Source: Talinum fruticosum (lineage: Eukaryota > Streptophyta > Magnoliopsida > Caryophyllales > Talinaceae). From it: a stretch of 64,000 nt of DNA. The stretch covers positions 3,335,001-3,399,000 of the forward strand of contig JAITYX010000012.1 of NCBI GenBank assembly GCA_021018815.1, in the 5' to 3' direction. How positions within the stretch are numbered: the stretch's first letter is position 1; the number at the start of each line of letters is the position of its first letter. The translations under genes were made by a program, and so were the position numbers. The notes under the pieces are model-generated. The model had not been told where the DNA came from, searched no databases, and worked only from the letters and a program-made list of their open reading frames with translations. Positions 1 through 11,713 of the stretch are shown here, one piece after another.

Positions 1-804
1 TTATTTTAATTTTAGAGGATGAATTTGAATTACTCACCTTTGATTCTTAGTAGTTCTAAGAATTTCAATTTTGAATTGAATTTCAAGTTTTGAATTAGGG
101 ATTTGCTTCTTCTTCTTCTTCCTCCTTCCGGCGCCTTGGGTTCCCCTTGGTTCCGTTTTCGCTCCTCGCCCTCACTCCCTCTATGCTCTTGTTTCCTCGC
201 TTCGGGTTGGGTTCACTCCATCTTTCGCTTTCGCTTTTGCTCTCTAGCTTTCGCTTCTAGATCTCCACCTCTCTTGCTCTTCATCTCAATCTCGGCTCGT
301 GGTTCCTTCAATCCCTCGCTCTCTTTGCTCTATCTCTCCTCTCGCTTTCCTCCGTGCTTCTACTTCCCTCGGTCTCTCTTTGCTTTCATTTTGTCGCTAC
401 TTCTTTCCGTCTCGCTTTTCCTTGCTTTGTATTCCTTCTTAGAATCTCCCTTTCCCAAGCTCTCTTATCTTAAGCCTTCTTAATCTTTCTCTCTCTTCCC
501 CTCTTTACTCCACATATGTAGTTTAATGGAGGTTAATTATTGGACCTCAATTCCTTGCCCTCTTTACTGCCACCACCTCCTCCTTAATGCCAGCACCTTC
601 TTTTCCCTTTTTCTTTCAATTATTTTATTTTCTCCTAATTTATGTTTTGGGTTTTAACAAATTAGGCCCAAATTTAATTTCAATAAGCCCATTTAATTAG
701 GCCATGCTCGGTTTAAATTTTTGGGTTTTACTATTTCGATTTGGAAAATTATAATTCAGCTAATTTAATAATTTTAAATTTTTAACTTAGCTTTTAATAA
801 TTTA
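1..804. repeat. LTR-like sequence flanking the Harbinger element
   Basis: This AT-rich sequence with a strong pyrimidine tract (about 103-480) and GGCCC/GGCCY blocks (660-705) continues after the Harbinger insertion at 6128-6177, where it stops at GGGTATTACA. That terminus is the palindromic form of many plant gypsy LTR ends (TGTAATACCC / GGGTATTACA), so I infer an LTR whose other end lies outside the window. The orientation cannot be decided. The open frame at 103-483 is only low-complexity Ser/Leu/Phe sequence from the CT tract and is not called as a gene. Confidence 0.4.
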
Positions 805-1145
805 GGGCTCGTTTGGTTGGAGGTATTAAGAGTGGTAACGCAATTAAAATAACATAGTTCATTACATTGTTGCGTTTGGTTGGAAAAAATGCATGCAATT
901 AAAATTACCTTGCAATTACAATAACATAGAAAGATGTAATTAGAATAACATGGGCTTACCCTAAACAATCCTAAGGGCTCGTTTGGTTGGAGGTATTAAA
1001 AGTGGTAATGCAATTAAAATAACATAGTTCATTACATTGCTGCGTTTGGTTGGAAAAAAATGCATGCAATCAAAATTACCTTGCAATTACAATAACATAG
1101 AAAGATGTAATTAGAATAACATGAGCTTACCCTAAACAATCCTAA
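805..1145 (+). repeat. Tandem duplication of the Harbinger left terminus (2 x ~170 bp)
   Basis: The terminal ~170 bp, starting GGGCTCGTTTGGTTGG and ending CTAAACAATCCTA, is repeated head-to-tail: copy 1 is 805-973 and copy 2 is 975-1144. They differ by a few substitutions and one base in an A run. The inner copy is also preceded by a TAA-like triplet, so two potential transposase-recognised left ends exist in the same orientation. Confidence 0.9.
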
Positions 1146-2609
1146 TTACTTCATTCTATGTAATCAGTTTTGGGCCTTTGGAATCAAAACCCGACCCGCG
1201 GGTCACTCTCTCTCTCTCTTCTTTTCACTTCTCTTCTCACGCATCGGCTATGGCGCTCTCTTTCTCTCGTCTTTCTCTCTCCCAGCGGTGCCATGGCTCA
1301 AGCTCTCTTTCTCCTCTTTCTTTCTCCTTGTTCACTCTCCGGTAGTGCTGATTTCTCTATGGTCTCTCATTCTGTCTCTCTCTCTCTCTCCTTTCCCCAC
1401 TCTCCCTCTCTCTTCCTACCCAGCCATCGCCATCAGCTCTGGTGCGGCTCTACTTTGGTCGACTTGTTGAGGACGATCGCTGCAAGGTTCATCCTTATCC
1501 GCAGCTAGAGTTTTGGCATAAATTTTTCAAATCCGGTTCGTTTCTCAATCACTACTCACTGGTAATTTTCAATCTCTTTCTTCTTTTTTGGGTCTTGCTT
1601 TTTCTAAGCATATGAGTTGATTCCATAGGTAATTGTAGGTTTTGTGATTTTGAGTGAATTTAGTTAACTAGGAAATGAGATTTGGATTCAGTTGTCCATA
1701 GTTCGACTTGGATAGTTTATTTTCTAGCTATTTGGAATTATGAATTTGGAGATATGATTAGATGCTTAATTTGACTACAAATTTTATTGTAATTTAGTTA
1801 ACTAGGGAATGTTTTTGATTTCTGCTTTGGGAATGTTTCTCATTATTGTTATTGCTAGGAATTAATTCATCTTTACTCCTAATTAGCCAGAATTAATGCA
1901 TCTTTCCGGATTTATCAATTGTGCATGTACTTGTATGTGTTGTTCTTCATTGTTTGTTTCCTTATTTTGGTTTTCTGTTGTTGCACGTATACACTTGTTT
2001 GTGGTTAAGTTAGGGTGTGCTTATGCTAATGGGGCTGTACATGGTGTGATTCCTAGTTAGTTGTGGGCTTCTTGGCTGCTTGTGATTTTATTGTATGCTT
2101 ATGTCTTTTGGTGAATTAATGCCAAGAGGAAGTAGGCGATACATCCTTTGTAAATGGATAGCCATCAAAAGTGATTGTTATCCTTGTTTTCTAAATGGGC
2201 TCAATATGCTTTTACGTACTCCTGTTCCTATTTGTTTGATGAGAATTTCTGGTCGGCCTAGACATACTTGGGAGAAAATGGACAATTATGTATCTTGTGG
2301 GATCCGACAATTAAGTCGAGGATTAGTGTTATGCTATTCAAAACTGCTCGATTCGGTTTAATGTCATTGTCGGACATACAATCTTTTCATAACCTAGGGT
2401 AGACTGTCTAGCCATCGGAGCATTACAATATCTTTTAAATAAAAAGAAAAACGAGCAAAAGGAGAGATTTCAATCTACTTCTAGTTTGAAGATTACAGTG
2501 ACCAAAAGTACTTGATTGTTGAATTCTTGTTTTATAAGGAGAATTACGTTAGTTATTCATAAGTGGAGATAATAGCTTGATATTGATTTCCTCTACTTAA
2601 TTTGCAGCT
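1146..2609 (+). other. Harbinger 5' region, CT-rich leader and possible intron
   Basis: A CT-rich tract at about 1205-1420 resembles a plant 5' leader and is followed by AT-rich, intron-like sequence. An 88-codon open frame at 2095-2361 has no motif I recognise and lies upstream of the transposase. Nothing else is recognisable. Confidence 0.45.
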
Positions 2610-3939
2610 ATGGCTCGTTTGAACTTAGCCACAAGGAAAACAAAGAAGAGAAAGCAATTTGCAAGCTTAGTCTTAGTTTGGCTGGAAGTTTTGAATGTCA
2701 TTGACTTATTTTTCCAAATTTTTGTCATATCTTGAAGTACCACAAAGAAAAATACGCTTTAAAGAAGTCATATTCTTTGTCGGAGCATACAAATTGGAGA
2801 ATTGACTATGTAAATGGCTTTATTCGTGAGAGTGATACAAAATGCATCGACCATCTTAGAATGGATAGACATACTTTTTTTAAGTTGTGTAGTATGCTAA
2901 GAGCAATAGGGAAGTTGGATGATAGTAAACATGTCCCATTTGAAGAGCAAGTGACTTTATTTCTAAATATTCTCGCTCATCATACAAAAATCGGATTGTT
3001 CATAATGCATTTAAGAGGTCGGGGTGGACTATCGGTGAGTATTTTAACAAGGTGTTGAAGGGCATTATAAGATTGCAGAGTGTATTACTAAAAAAATTGG
3101 AGCCTATTGAAGAGAACTCTAGAGATGAAAGATGGAAATGGTTCAAGGTATAAATTCTACCTTGTAATGCTTTTAACAATTATTTTGTTATATATTTTTT
3201 TCTTGAGTGTTAACTTAACTTAGTGATATTGTCTTGGATCTTAGAATTGCATTGGTGCTTTAGATGGAACATATATAAAGATGAGGGCGCCGAAATTGGA
3301 CAAGGCTAGATATCGAAATCGTAAGGGTGAAATATCCATGAACTTGTTGGCTGCTTGTTCACAAGACATGCAATTTATATATGTTCTATTGGGTTGGGAG
3401 GGATCCGCAGCCGATAGTAGAGTTCTTCGGGATGCGATTAGTCGAAGAGATGGGTTAAAAGTCATACATGGTAAGAAAGTAATTCCTTAAAATAATCCTT
3501 TTTTTCAAAAATAGTTTAGGAGTTAATATTTTAACTTTTCTCTATATATTATAGGACAATATTTCCTTGTGGATGCGGGTTTTATGAACTCGAAGGCTTC
3601 CTTGCCCCTTATAGAGGACAAAGATACCACCTAAATGAATGGAGAGATGGTTTCCGACCAACAACTCCAGAAGAGTTATTTAATATGAAGCATTCATCCG
3701 CTAGGAATGTAATAGAGAGATGTTTTGGCTTATTAAAAATGCGTTGGGCTATTCTTCGGAGTCTTCCATTTTATCCTGTCCGCACGGTGAATAGAATTGT
3801 CATGGCTTATTGCCTTCTTCATAATCTTATTAGGAAAGAGATGGCTATAGATCCTATGGAAGAGTATTATGATATGAGGGCATCAAGACGACAAAGGAGA
3901 GATGAAGACCATATAGATGTTATTGAATCTTCGAGATGA
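2610..3939 (+). pseudogene. PIF/Harbinger transposase (HARBI1-like, DDE)
   Basis: The product would cut and join the transposon ends. A start at 2610 (MARLNLATRK) fits a short basic N-terminus; the frame shifts near 2730. The segment to about 3058 matches the N-terminal HARBI1-like domain (DRHTFFKLCSMLRAIGKL; LFLNILAHHTK). Near 3150-3243 lies a probable intron, and exon 2 (3244-3470) holds the first two acidic catalytic sites, GALDGTYIK and GSAADSRVL. A second intron (about 3471-3554) leads to the last exon, frameshifted near 3590, with the catalytic Glu in RNVIERCFGLLK and the conserved MAYCLLHNLIR helix. The DDE triad is therefore visible but the gene is broken by at least two frameshifts. 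It is the first of two ORFs in the element, 0.6 kb upstream of the Myb-like gene. Confidence 0.88.
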
Positions 3940-4117
3940 ATGGAAGGAGAAGCGCGACCAATTGGCCAAAGAGATGTTTGATAGATGGGGAGCAAGCAAA
4001 AGAAGACAGAGATAATCTACTTGTTTTTCTTGCTTTAATTGTTGTTTAGTAGAGTACTTGTAATTTGGAATTATGATCCTTCTTGGCTTTGTTGTTGACA
4101 ACTTTATTTCACATTTA

Positions 4118-4470
4118 GTGGTTTCGGTTTTGGTTTCTATTTCGGTTTCGTTATGGTAAAAGTTTCGGTTTCGGTTTTTGTTTCTACATCTGTTTTTGCA
4201 TTTTACGCTTCTGTTTTTACGCTTCGTTGCTGCCTATCCGCATCCGGGTTGTGCTTCGTTTTATTTTGTGCTTACGCTTTTGGTTTTTTTTTCTGTTTTT
4301 TTCTACTTCGGTTCCGTGCTTTTTTTTTTTTTCTACTTCGCTTACGCTTCGGTTCTGTTTTTTTGTTTTTGCATCTGGTCTCGTTTTTTTACGCTTACGG
4401 TTCTGTTTTTTTCTACTTACGGTTCTGTTCTTTTTATCTCGCTTCGTTTTTTTTTTTTTACTTCTGTTGC
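4118..4470 (+). repeat. Degenerate TTCGGTTTT / TTTTTTCTACTTCGG pyrimidine repeat
   Basis: Between the two Harbinger genes lies about 350 bp of T-rich sequence built on irregular copies of TTCGGTTT, TTACGCTTC and TTTTTTCTACTTCGG, with hardly an A run. It produces long Phe/Leu/Ser open frames in all three forward frames, which I regard as artefacts. Confidence 0.75.
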
Positions 4471-4528
4471 TGCCTATTTGCTTCTACATGTACTTTTGCT
4501 TATTTGTGAGCTTCAGACTACAACCATC

Positions 4529-5389
4529 AATGGCTTCACCAAGAGATCATGGGCCGGAAAAAATAAAAGAAAGTGGACAGAAGAAGAAGACGATGCACTT
4601 ATTGAGGTTCTTAAAGATCTTGTCGGTGGTGGAACATCATTCAAAGCCGATAATGGCTTCAAACCGAGGTTTTTAAATACGAGTGGCAGAGAAACTTAGG
4701 GCCAAACTACCGGAGTCAAATCTAAAAGCTCAACCACATGTGCATTCACGACTTCGACACTTTAAAGGCATATATACTATCGTGCATGATATGGTAGTCG
4801 GAAGTTGTACAAGTGGATTTGGATGGGACACAGAAACAAAATCGGTGGTGGCCGAGAGAGAAGTCTGGAAAGTTTATTTAAAGGTAAATTATTTCAACTT
4901 AATTACTATCTTATATATTCGTTATTGAGAAGTAATGCCTTGCTTTATGGGAAAAAGGAATGATTTAGTTATATGCCTATGTTTTGTTTCTAATGTAGCA
5001 TCACCCTAAAGCTGCTAATTGGAAAGGTAAACCATGCCCATACTATGAGGATTTGTGCATAATCTTTGGTAAGGACCGTGCTTCTAGAAAAGATGCTCAA
5101 GGCCCCGAAGAAATGGAAAAGGAAGTTAATGAAGAGGAAGAAAATGAGGAGTCAAGTAAGAAAGATGAACTCGAATCATCATCAACTCAAGAGCCTTCTA
5201 GGGTCGAAGCAAGTTCCGGAAGTCAAGAAACTCGAAAAACGGGCTAAAGCATCCGATAACTTAGTTAGAGGATTGTCAGAAGTTGATTCTATTCTTGGGA
5301 GAGATATAAGGGCCGCAAGCAGTGAAATCAATCGAGCAGTTGGGTTTGATGTCGAGTTAAGTGATAAGCGCTCCAAATTGAATGAATAG
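4529..5389 (+). pseudogene. Harbinger ORF2, Myb/SANT-like DNA-binding protein
   Basis: In PIF/Harbinger elements this protein binds the element ends and helps bring the transposase to the nucleus. ATG 4529 (MASPRD) is followed by a frameshift into a Myb/SANT-like domain with RKWTEEEDDALIEVLKDLV (about 4567-4627) and, after another shift, AEKLRAKLPESNLKAQPHV and RLRHFKGIYTIVHDM. A GT-AG intron at 4884-4998 joins VWKVYLK to HHPKAANWKGKPCPYYEDL in frame, a common motif of this family. The C-terminal half is acidic (EKEVNEEEENEESS) and then, shifted near 5220, coiled-coil-like, ending at the stop at 5387-5389. Several frameshifts make it a pseudogene. Confidence 0.85.
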
Positions 5390-6127
5390 TTGGTCAAGTT
5401 GGAGTTGATGACAATGGAGACGCATCGAGCAAGTAAGAAAAATTGCATCTAAGCTTGAGACTATCGATCTGTTTTTCAGTATTTCGACGTGAAAAAAAGA
5501 GTGGGTGCAAGCTCTTCTCCGAGGAGACATTTAGATTCGGTAAATAAATTAGTTGTTTAATTTTAAATAAAGTTATTTTTTGTTGATCTTGTTGACTTCC
5601 TCTACTAATGGTTTTTGTGTTTTTTTTTTTTCTGTTTTATGTGTTTATCTCAAGGTGAATCAACTCATGTTGATAAAGAAGGTAGACATGGTTCCTCTAT
5701 TAATGTGAAGCTGCATGCTTTAATGGACAAGAATATGTAGTTGATCTTTCGAACTTTTAGTTTGTTACTTTCTTAGACAATGATACTCGATAATTCTGTT
5801 TATGAGTTGTTAAAAATTGTAGCAGATAATTTATCTATCTTTTTGGATGCATTATCTTATTATATATGAAGAAGTTGGGATTCATTTGGTATTTTAATTT
5901 TTAAATTATAGACATTGTTTGCACCTAAAAATATTTGATTGATTTATTTCCATTACATTATTGAACCAAACATGGTAATGCAATGGTGATTGCATTACAT
6001 AGGTGATTACTCCAAAACCAACCAAACATAGTAATGTAATTCTTATTGCATTACATTGCATTGTTGATTGCATTACATTATTGATTACATTACATAGTCA
6101 TTACATTGCATCCAATCAAACGCCACC
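5390..6127 (+). other. Harbinger 3' region with CATTAC subterminal repeats
   Basis: There is no gene here. From about 5940 the words CATTACATT, TGCATTAC and GTAATGTAAT recur many times on both strands, ending in the right inverted repeat. These match the subterminal words in the left end (TTCATTACATTG at 859-870 and 1029-1040) and are likely transposase or Myb binding sites (inference). Confidence 0.7.
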
Positions 6128-6177
6128 TTAATTCGTTACCATTACCAAGCAAGCACCTTAAATTTTCGGGTATTACA

Positions 6178-6282
6178 GGACGTTTTAAATTACAACCTAT
6201 TGAAATTGACATTCCTTGATTTAACAAGTTAAGAAGTGCTTTGCTTAAATAAAATACATTTAGACATAGGAAATCACAAAAA

Positions 6283-6366
<84 letters not shown>

Positions 6367-6385
6367 GAACAACAACAAGAACAAC

Positions 6386-6440
<55 letters not shown>

Positions 6441-6468
6441 TAATAACAATAGTAAAAAGATTAAGTTA
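6178..6468. other. Sequence between LTR-like end and CACTA-1, with (AAT)n
   Basis: This AT-rich stretch between the GGGTATTACA terminus and CACTA-1 continues across CACTA-1 at 14700, because the TTA at 6466-6468 is the left target duplication. If the 14700-15610 sequence is the 5' LTR of gypsy A, this piece should belong to that LTR too; I cannot align it to the 3' LTR to prove it. Confidence 0.4.
6283..6442 (+). repeat. (AAT)n microsatellite with AAC/AAG interruptions
   Basis: About 50 AAT units are interrupted once near 6363-6388 by AACAAGAACAACAACAAG. The long poly-Asn and poly-Tyr open frames here are microsatellite artefacts. Confidence 0.97.
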
Positions 6469-6484
6469 CATTAATATAGAAACT

Positions 6485-6700
6485 ACTTTTGACTACGGTT
6501 CAAAATGACCTTTAACTATGGTTATCAGGCGTCGTCTATGTGTTAGTTGTTGTAGGCGGGCATCTTTTATTACAGTTCAAATATGTACTAAAAGAAGGCC
6601 TATAACGACGGTTCTTCATCTGAACCGTCATCATAGGTTTGAATGTGGACCTTTTACTACGGTTCTTCCTTAAGAACCATTGTAATAGGTCTAATTTTTT
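6485..6700. repeat. Left subterminal repeat block of CACTA-1
   Basis: Short words ACTACGGTTC, AACGACGGTTCTTC, GAACCGTCATCATAGG and TACTACGGTTCTTCC alternate on both strands. In En/Spm elements such arrays are the binding sites for the element-encoded TNP1-like protein (known for the superfamily; role here inferred). Confidence 0.85.
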
Positions 6701-7239
6701 ATAATAATTTTCTTGTGTTTGCTTGCTCTCTGTGCAGTACAAATCATATGCAATCTCACACAAACTCTTTCAGAATATATAAACTAAAATCCAATAAAGT
6801 CATGACCATAATATATACGAAACAACATATTCATCACATTTATATATGTTACATATAAAAGACAACGTAAAAATATATATACCTATGTAAATATATATAC
6901 CTATGTACATATATACCTATAACTCGTATGAATATTTAAATCACAAACTTGACTAATCAAATAATGAAAAAATAAGTACAAATATATATCTGTCTTTGTA
7001 TGATTATATACAAACTCTACCCAACCTTGTTTTAACATGTTGAGCACTTCATCTCGTATAGGGAGTAGGTGGGCTTTTCTTTCCTGGAAAATATTGTGAC
7101 CAATGTTGTAAAAGACATATTAATTAGGTCAAGTGCAAGTGTTAATCAAACTAAAAAAGAATATTAAAAAATTAATTTTTCATAATCAAATACAACTGCA
7201 AGTGCAAGTATATCTCTTTGGGACTAGAATTATTTAAAT
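6701..7239. other. CACTA-1 interior, no gene recognised
   Basis: AT-rich sequence with several ATATATAC/CCTATGTA repeats around 6870-6925. It lies 3' of the Ulp1-like gene and probably holds its 3' end and polyadenylation region. I see no coding homology. Confidence 0.5.
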
Positions 7240-10200
7240 CGAGTTTGGTAAAAATCTCTTTTATGTACTTGAGAATGTAGAAGCCGCACTTCACGTTCCC
7301 CGGTTGTTTATGGCACTATAACAATAAAATATATTCCCAACACATAGAGAATTAATTACTACTTTATGTAGTTAGCAAGTAATATGAAATGAAAAACAAT
7401 TAAAGTATACTCTAACCAAGAGAACCTCACCTTTACAGGAACAATTATTGGCTTTGGTCTCGCTCATCACTCTCTCAAGCCTCCCCATAATAATAATGTG
7501 ATAAAGCACTATTTTTCAATTAGAAAAATAAAATTCAAATTAGCCATACAATTGAAACGAATACTAATTAACAAAACAGCATACAATGATTAAATTATGA
7601 ACTCACATTTTGAGTACGTTCTTGATATCTTCCCTCACGGGATGACCTAGAGGATCAAGCCAGTACGCGATATTAGCCCTTGAAAATATGGTAGCAAACA
7701 TCCAATGGTGGCTACACAGCCACAAATAACACATTTTATATAAGTATGTATAACACCATAAAAATTTCAATTAATAAATTTATTTGTACACTTACTTCTC
7801 AATGAACGATGCCAAGTAATATGTTTTATCTTGCGCATTACGTTTCATGACTTCGAAGATATAGTCGACTCATTCTTGATGTTTTTACTCAACTCCTTGA
7901 ATGGAATTAGGGTTTAGAAACTTAACGAAATCCTTTCTAATCTCGTGCAACCACCTTACATATTAATTATATGTAGCTAGAAATTGAAATTGATAGTTAA
8001 AAAAACATATGAATATAGTAACCGACATAATGCCAATCATAACAGCGGATGCGCCAATCTCCTCCATCTCTAAAAATTACGAGTATGTCCTCCGGGAAGA
8101 CAAAGAAGGTCGTGTCCCTTGTCCCTTTCACATTGCCTAAACTTGTGACCTGGAGCGCTCATCTACAACGGTGTTTTTGCCGACAAAGTCTTCACATAAC
8201 TTTGTAGAGTAGCACACCAATTCATGTGGGACTCCTCAATGGATACGAAAGGAGACTTCTTTGGACGATGAACGGGCACCACTAAACGTTTGCTTGTGCC
8301 AACGGAGGGAGATGGAGTGCCCTTAATCCCACTCTCGGATATGTCCTCGATATCCTAGTGAATAATCAATACAAAAATTAGAAATATATATACGTGATAT
8401 TAACAACAGACTAAATCTAATATTTTAAAAAATGAATTACCGTAGATAGGATGACCAAACACTTGGGCCAATGAAGAAAAGTGTTGACTGTGTCGTCAAC
8501 GAGTGTGGAGGTTCGAGTGTTTGGGTCGACAACCTACACTCACCTTTCCGTGCATAACCTTTTTAACACTCACCCCGACCTCATCACCTAGAAGGGGTGT
8601 CCAGTGAACGACAGTATCCGACCTCCACAAGAAAACAATAGGCAATGCCACAACATGCTCTAGGGGAGGGTGATGAGAAACTAGCTTGCAATTCGCTGGC
8701 TGGATAAGAATAAGCATAACAATTACAATCATGGGATAACAACATAAAAATCCTAAAAATAAATGGATAAAGTTTCCCCTTAAAAGTAAACATTTTCTCG
8801 CGATAACGGCGCTCTTCCGAATTAACAAAAATATACTAAAGAAGTAATTTACTCAACGGCCACATGCTGGAGTTCCACAACAACCACACAATATACACCA
8901 TTCATTCAACAAGATTATGCACCAATTAGTCAATATAAACATGCATGTAAATAACGACACTCAGCCAAAACAACACAAACACACTATAAGTAATTATTTA
9001 ATAAGATTATACACCAATTAGTCAAAATATAAACATGCATGTAAATATAATTAGTTTGCAAAATCTGAATTACCTCCACCAGAACTTCAAATTGGTCAAC
9101 GGGTGAGCTTGTATTCGCACTCGCCAATGTGTGGGGTGAGAATGGACGTAAATCATCCAAGTTGCTAGGTACTCGGCATACCCATGTAGGTGAAGTATGT
9201 CATGATGCATTCCCTCATCTCAGCATGCATCTAGACCTGCATCTCCGCCCTCACCTGCGCCCTCATCTCTTCCATATGTGTAGCCATTATTTGGGACATT
9301 TGGGACTGTATTTCGGACTACACTAGGGCCTTCATTTCGACAATTTGGGCCTCCATATATGCTTGGCTCGAAGACACGGGCGCTTCTTCGTAGCCCCTAA
9401 GTGCTCCACTATCCCCACCCTCCCAACGATGACTCGAACACAACCAGGATGCTCATCTCTTTGTAGGGACAAGGCTAGCTTATCCCTCCTCCGGTGGTGT
9501 CGGTGACTTCGAAGTCAATGTCTCATTGCAAAGATGTAAGAAGAAAAAAAAATTATCATTTGACAATTCAAAAATATTAAAACCGATAAGTTCTCAAAAT
9601 AAATAAAGGAAATAGTAAAAAACTCACGAGGCACTACACAATAGATTCTACTTTGGTCATAGTGAAGGTTCCATCTTTATTTTTCTTCCTTTGACCCAAA
9701 GCTCGTTACTCTCGATAACGAACTCGTGAAGTATCTATGATGGAACCTTCACCGAGATGTGGTTTGAAGTTGTTCAAACTTTTGCTTGTACAACCTCTCC
9801 TCTAACTTTGCGTATCCTCTAAAGGACATCACATGAGGATACGCATTGCTCCTAATCCTCTCTCGATTGGCTTCACCTAGCTCCTGCGCAAGTAATTAAG
9901 ATAATGCACTACAAAAAAGCAAAATAGCGACGAAAATTTCGACGAGTTTTCCGATGGAATTTCCCAAATTTCGACAGGTTTTCCGACGGAATTTCCCAAA
10001 TTTCGACGAAAAACCAGTCAAAATTCCCCTCCGACGAAGGGAATTCCAACGGGAATTCCGTCGGAGGTCGCAAAAAAAAAAAAATCCGACGGGGATTCCC
10101 TGTTGGAATTCCCATCCGATTATCCGACGGGAAATTTCCGTTCGTATAAAATCCGTTGGTATTTTCATTTTTTGCAATGACAAAAATATTAGTGCATAAG

Positions 10201-10412
10201 ACTTAAATCGAAAAAAGATAACAAATGATGATGATAAATTACCTTGTATTTCGGAGAGGAGACATATGCTTCGAACGACCTGCAGTCCTCCTCGGTGATG
10301 AAATTGAAGACCTCCCCGGGGTCCACCTTCTTCCTTTATCCGCTTTGCTTTGTAAACCTATATCTTGGCAATGCGAGATTTTGAAGTCTCTAAACTTTTC
10401 TGCCATCGAGGG
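7240..10412 (-). pseudogene. En/Spm-associated gene with DUF8039-like and Ulp1 (C48) protease domains
   Basis: Read from right to left on the minus strand. The first segment (10412-10240) has FNFITEEDCRSFEAYVSSPK; after the MITE, 9895-9740 has ANRERIRSNAYPHVMSFRGY and AKLEERLYKQKFEQ, as in plant Ptta/En/Spm Transposase_24 proteins. A coiled coil follows (9360-9170; ATHMEEMRAQVRAEMQV), then a DUF8039-like module (8840-8440; GDEVGVSVKKVMHGK and a terminal FLHWPK). Next come MEEIGASAVMIGIM (8070-8030), VMKRNAQDKTYYLASF (7860-7800), SHHWMFATIFSRANIAYWLD (7720-7650) and QPGNVKCGFYILKYIKE (7310-7255). The last two blocks hold the His, Asp and Cys of a Ulp1-type cysteine protease. These enzymes normally cleave SUMO; in transposons the role is unknown. 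Exons are separated by AT-rich introns. Stops in several segments and the LTR insertion at its 5' end indicate a pseudogene. Confidence 0.82.
9907..10179. mobile_element. Small CACTA-type MITE (273 bp)
   Basis: It starts CACTACAAAAAAGCAAAATA and ends so that its reverse complement reads CATTGCAAAAAATGAAAATA, so the last motif is one change from CACTG/CACTA. Between the ends, TTCCGACGGAATTTCC-type words form nested inverted repeats over nearly the whole length. The flanking triplets (ATG, ACA) do not match, so the target duplication is not proven. It lies in an intron between the two Transposase_24-like segments of the CACTA-1 gene. Confidence 0.75.
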
Positions 10413-11628
10413 TGTAACGCCCCAATCACCATTACTTAATATCCCTCATTAGGGACTATTACGTAAGGTCGCAGCGGAAGGTAACGATCGAAGGCGCTAC
10501 CGCCGTCCTAAAAATAGGATAAGGCTAAATAATTTGAAATAAAATGAAGTACGATTTGTGCATCCACCGTTATATTTCCAATGATATTGTTAGGAGTAAC
10601 TACTTATTACCCAAGTAGCTAGGTCATCCCAAAACACAGAGTTACTTGGTTTAGCAACGTAATATTTATACAACCTAGACTTTTGTTTAATCCACAAAAT
10701 AATATGCAACGTACGAGTAATTCCCAAGGTCATACCTAGACCCCGGTTGAGGGTAAAATCACCGTGAGTGTCTATGTACCTTCGTATTCGCAAATGCCAC
10801 GTGGCTGGCTAGGGTTTGCCTTCGTCGGACTTGGTAAATGGTTGATTGTTCACCAATGCTTTCAAAAACAAGTAAAATATTTCGAAGAATGAGTCGAAAC
10901 TCAGTACGAACATTCCTGCATCTGTAAAACAACTTTGAAGAATATTTTGATTAAGCGCGCGTATTTTAATTCATTTTAGTTTGAAATCGGGGGAGAGAAT
11001 ATAAGTAAAACTTGCTTGCCGGTTATTATCCGAAAGTGGAACCCCTTGGTAATTGATACGATCGTTGAACAGTGCTCACCCCCGGCCGACCGATAACCCG
11101 AGTTGACGCCGCGCGCGGTATAATTGCTGGGCCTAAGCCCCGATAATTGATAATTGGGCGGGGACCACTTAATTAGGTGGTAAAACTTGCCTTGTAAATG
11201 ATTCATTATTAATTATACATTTGAGAAATATTGAGATTTGATGAAACATGTGAGTTTTCGCAAGGTACAGGCAATGAACGTACTCGAACCGAGGATATTT
11301 GTTTCTCCCCTTTTATAAAAATCCAAGTTACCGGCTAGTCGGCAACGGAAGTGGCCCGAGTTACGTTTCAAATGGGTTTATGTTGTTAATAATGTATCTC
11401 TTGAGTTTTAATATCTGAATTTGTATAAGCGTTGACAATTATTTCATTTTCCGTATTTATTATGTAATCGGTTAAACTACGTTTCCTTACATAACTTTAT
11501 TGCATTAATTCCATTTTGAACATTGATTAGAACGCATATTAAGAAGTTAATTAGGCTGATCGGATGGCCGAGTGGCATTCATGTAATTCAATTCATTAGT
11601 TAACTTGGATTGAAAATGGTATATATAT

Positions 11629-11636
<8 letters not shown>

Positions 11637-11710
<74 letters not shown>
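11637..11710 (+). repeat. (AT)n microsatellite
   Basis: An uninterrupted AT dinucleotide run within solo LTR 1. The matching site in solo LTR 2 (about 19145-19170) has only a short ATATAT stretch, so the repeat expanded after the two copies separated. Confidence 0.97.

Positions 11711-11713
<3 letters not shown>

Larger units (their letters stand above)
805..6127 (+). mobile_element. PIF/Harbinger DNA transposon (5.3 kb)
   Basis: The left end begins GGGCTCGTTTGGTTGGAGG and the right end, reverse-complemented, begins GGTGGCGTTTGATTGGATG, about 14 of 19 positions identical. TTA flanks both sides (802-804 and 6128-6130), the 3-bp target duplication typical of PIF/Harbinger. Inside are the two genes expected of the superfamily on the plus strand: a DDE transposase (2610-3939) and a Myb/SANT-like protein (4529-5389). 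The right end (5940-6120) is dense in CATTAC / GTAATG subterminal repeats. Both genes are frameshifted, so the copy is probably not autonomous. Ends, duplication and gene content agree, so the identification is firm. Confidence 0.93.

Noticed and set aside
4153..4699. Hydrophobic Phe-rich frames that look like membrane proteins
   Set aside because: They are readings of the pyrimidine tract; overlapping frames exist in all three phases.
6090..6508. Long poly-Asn (plus) and poly-Tyr (minus) open frames
   Set aside because: They are translations of the (AAT)n microsatellite with no other coding signal.
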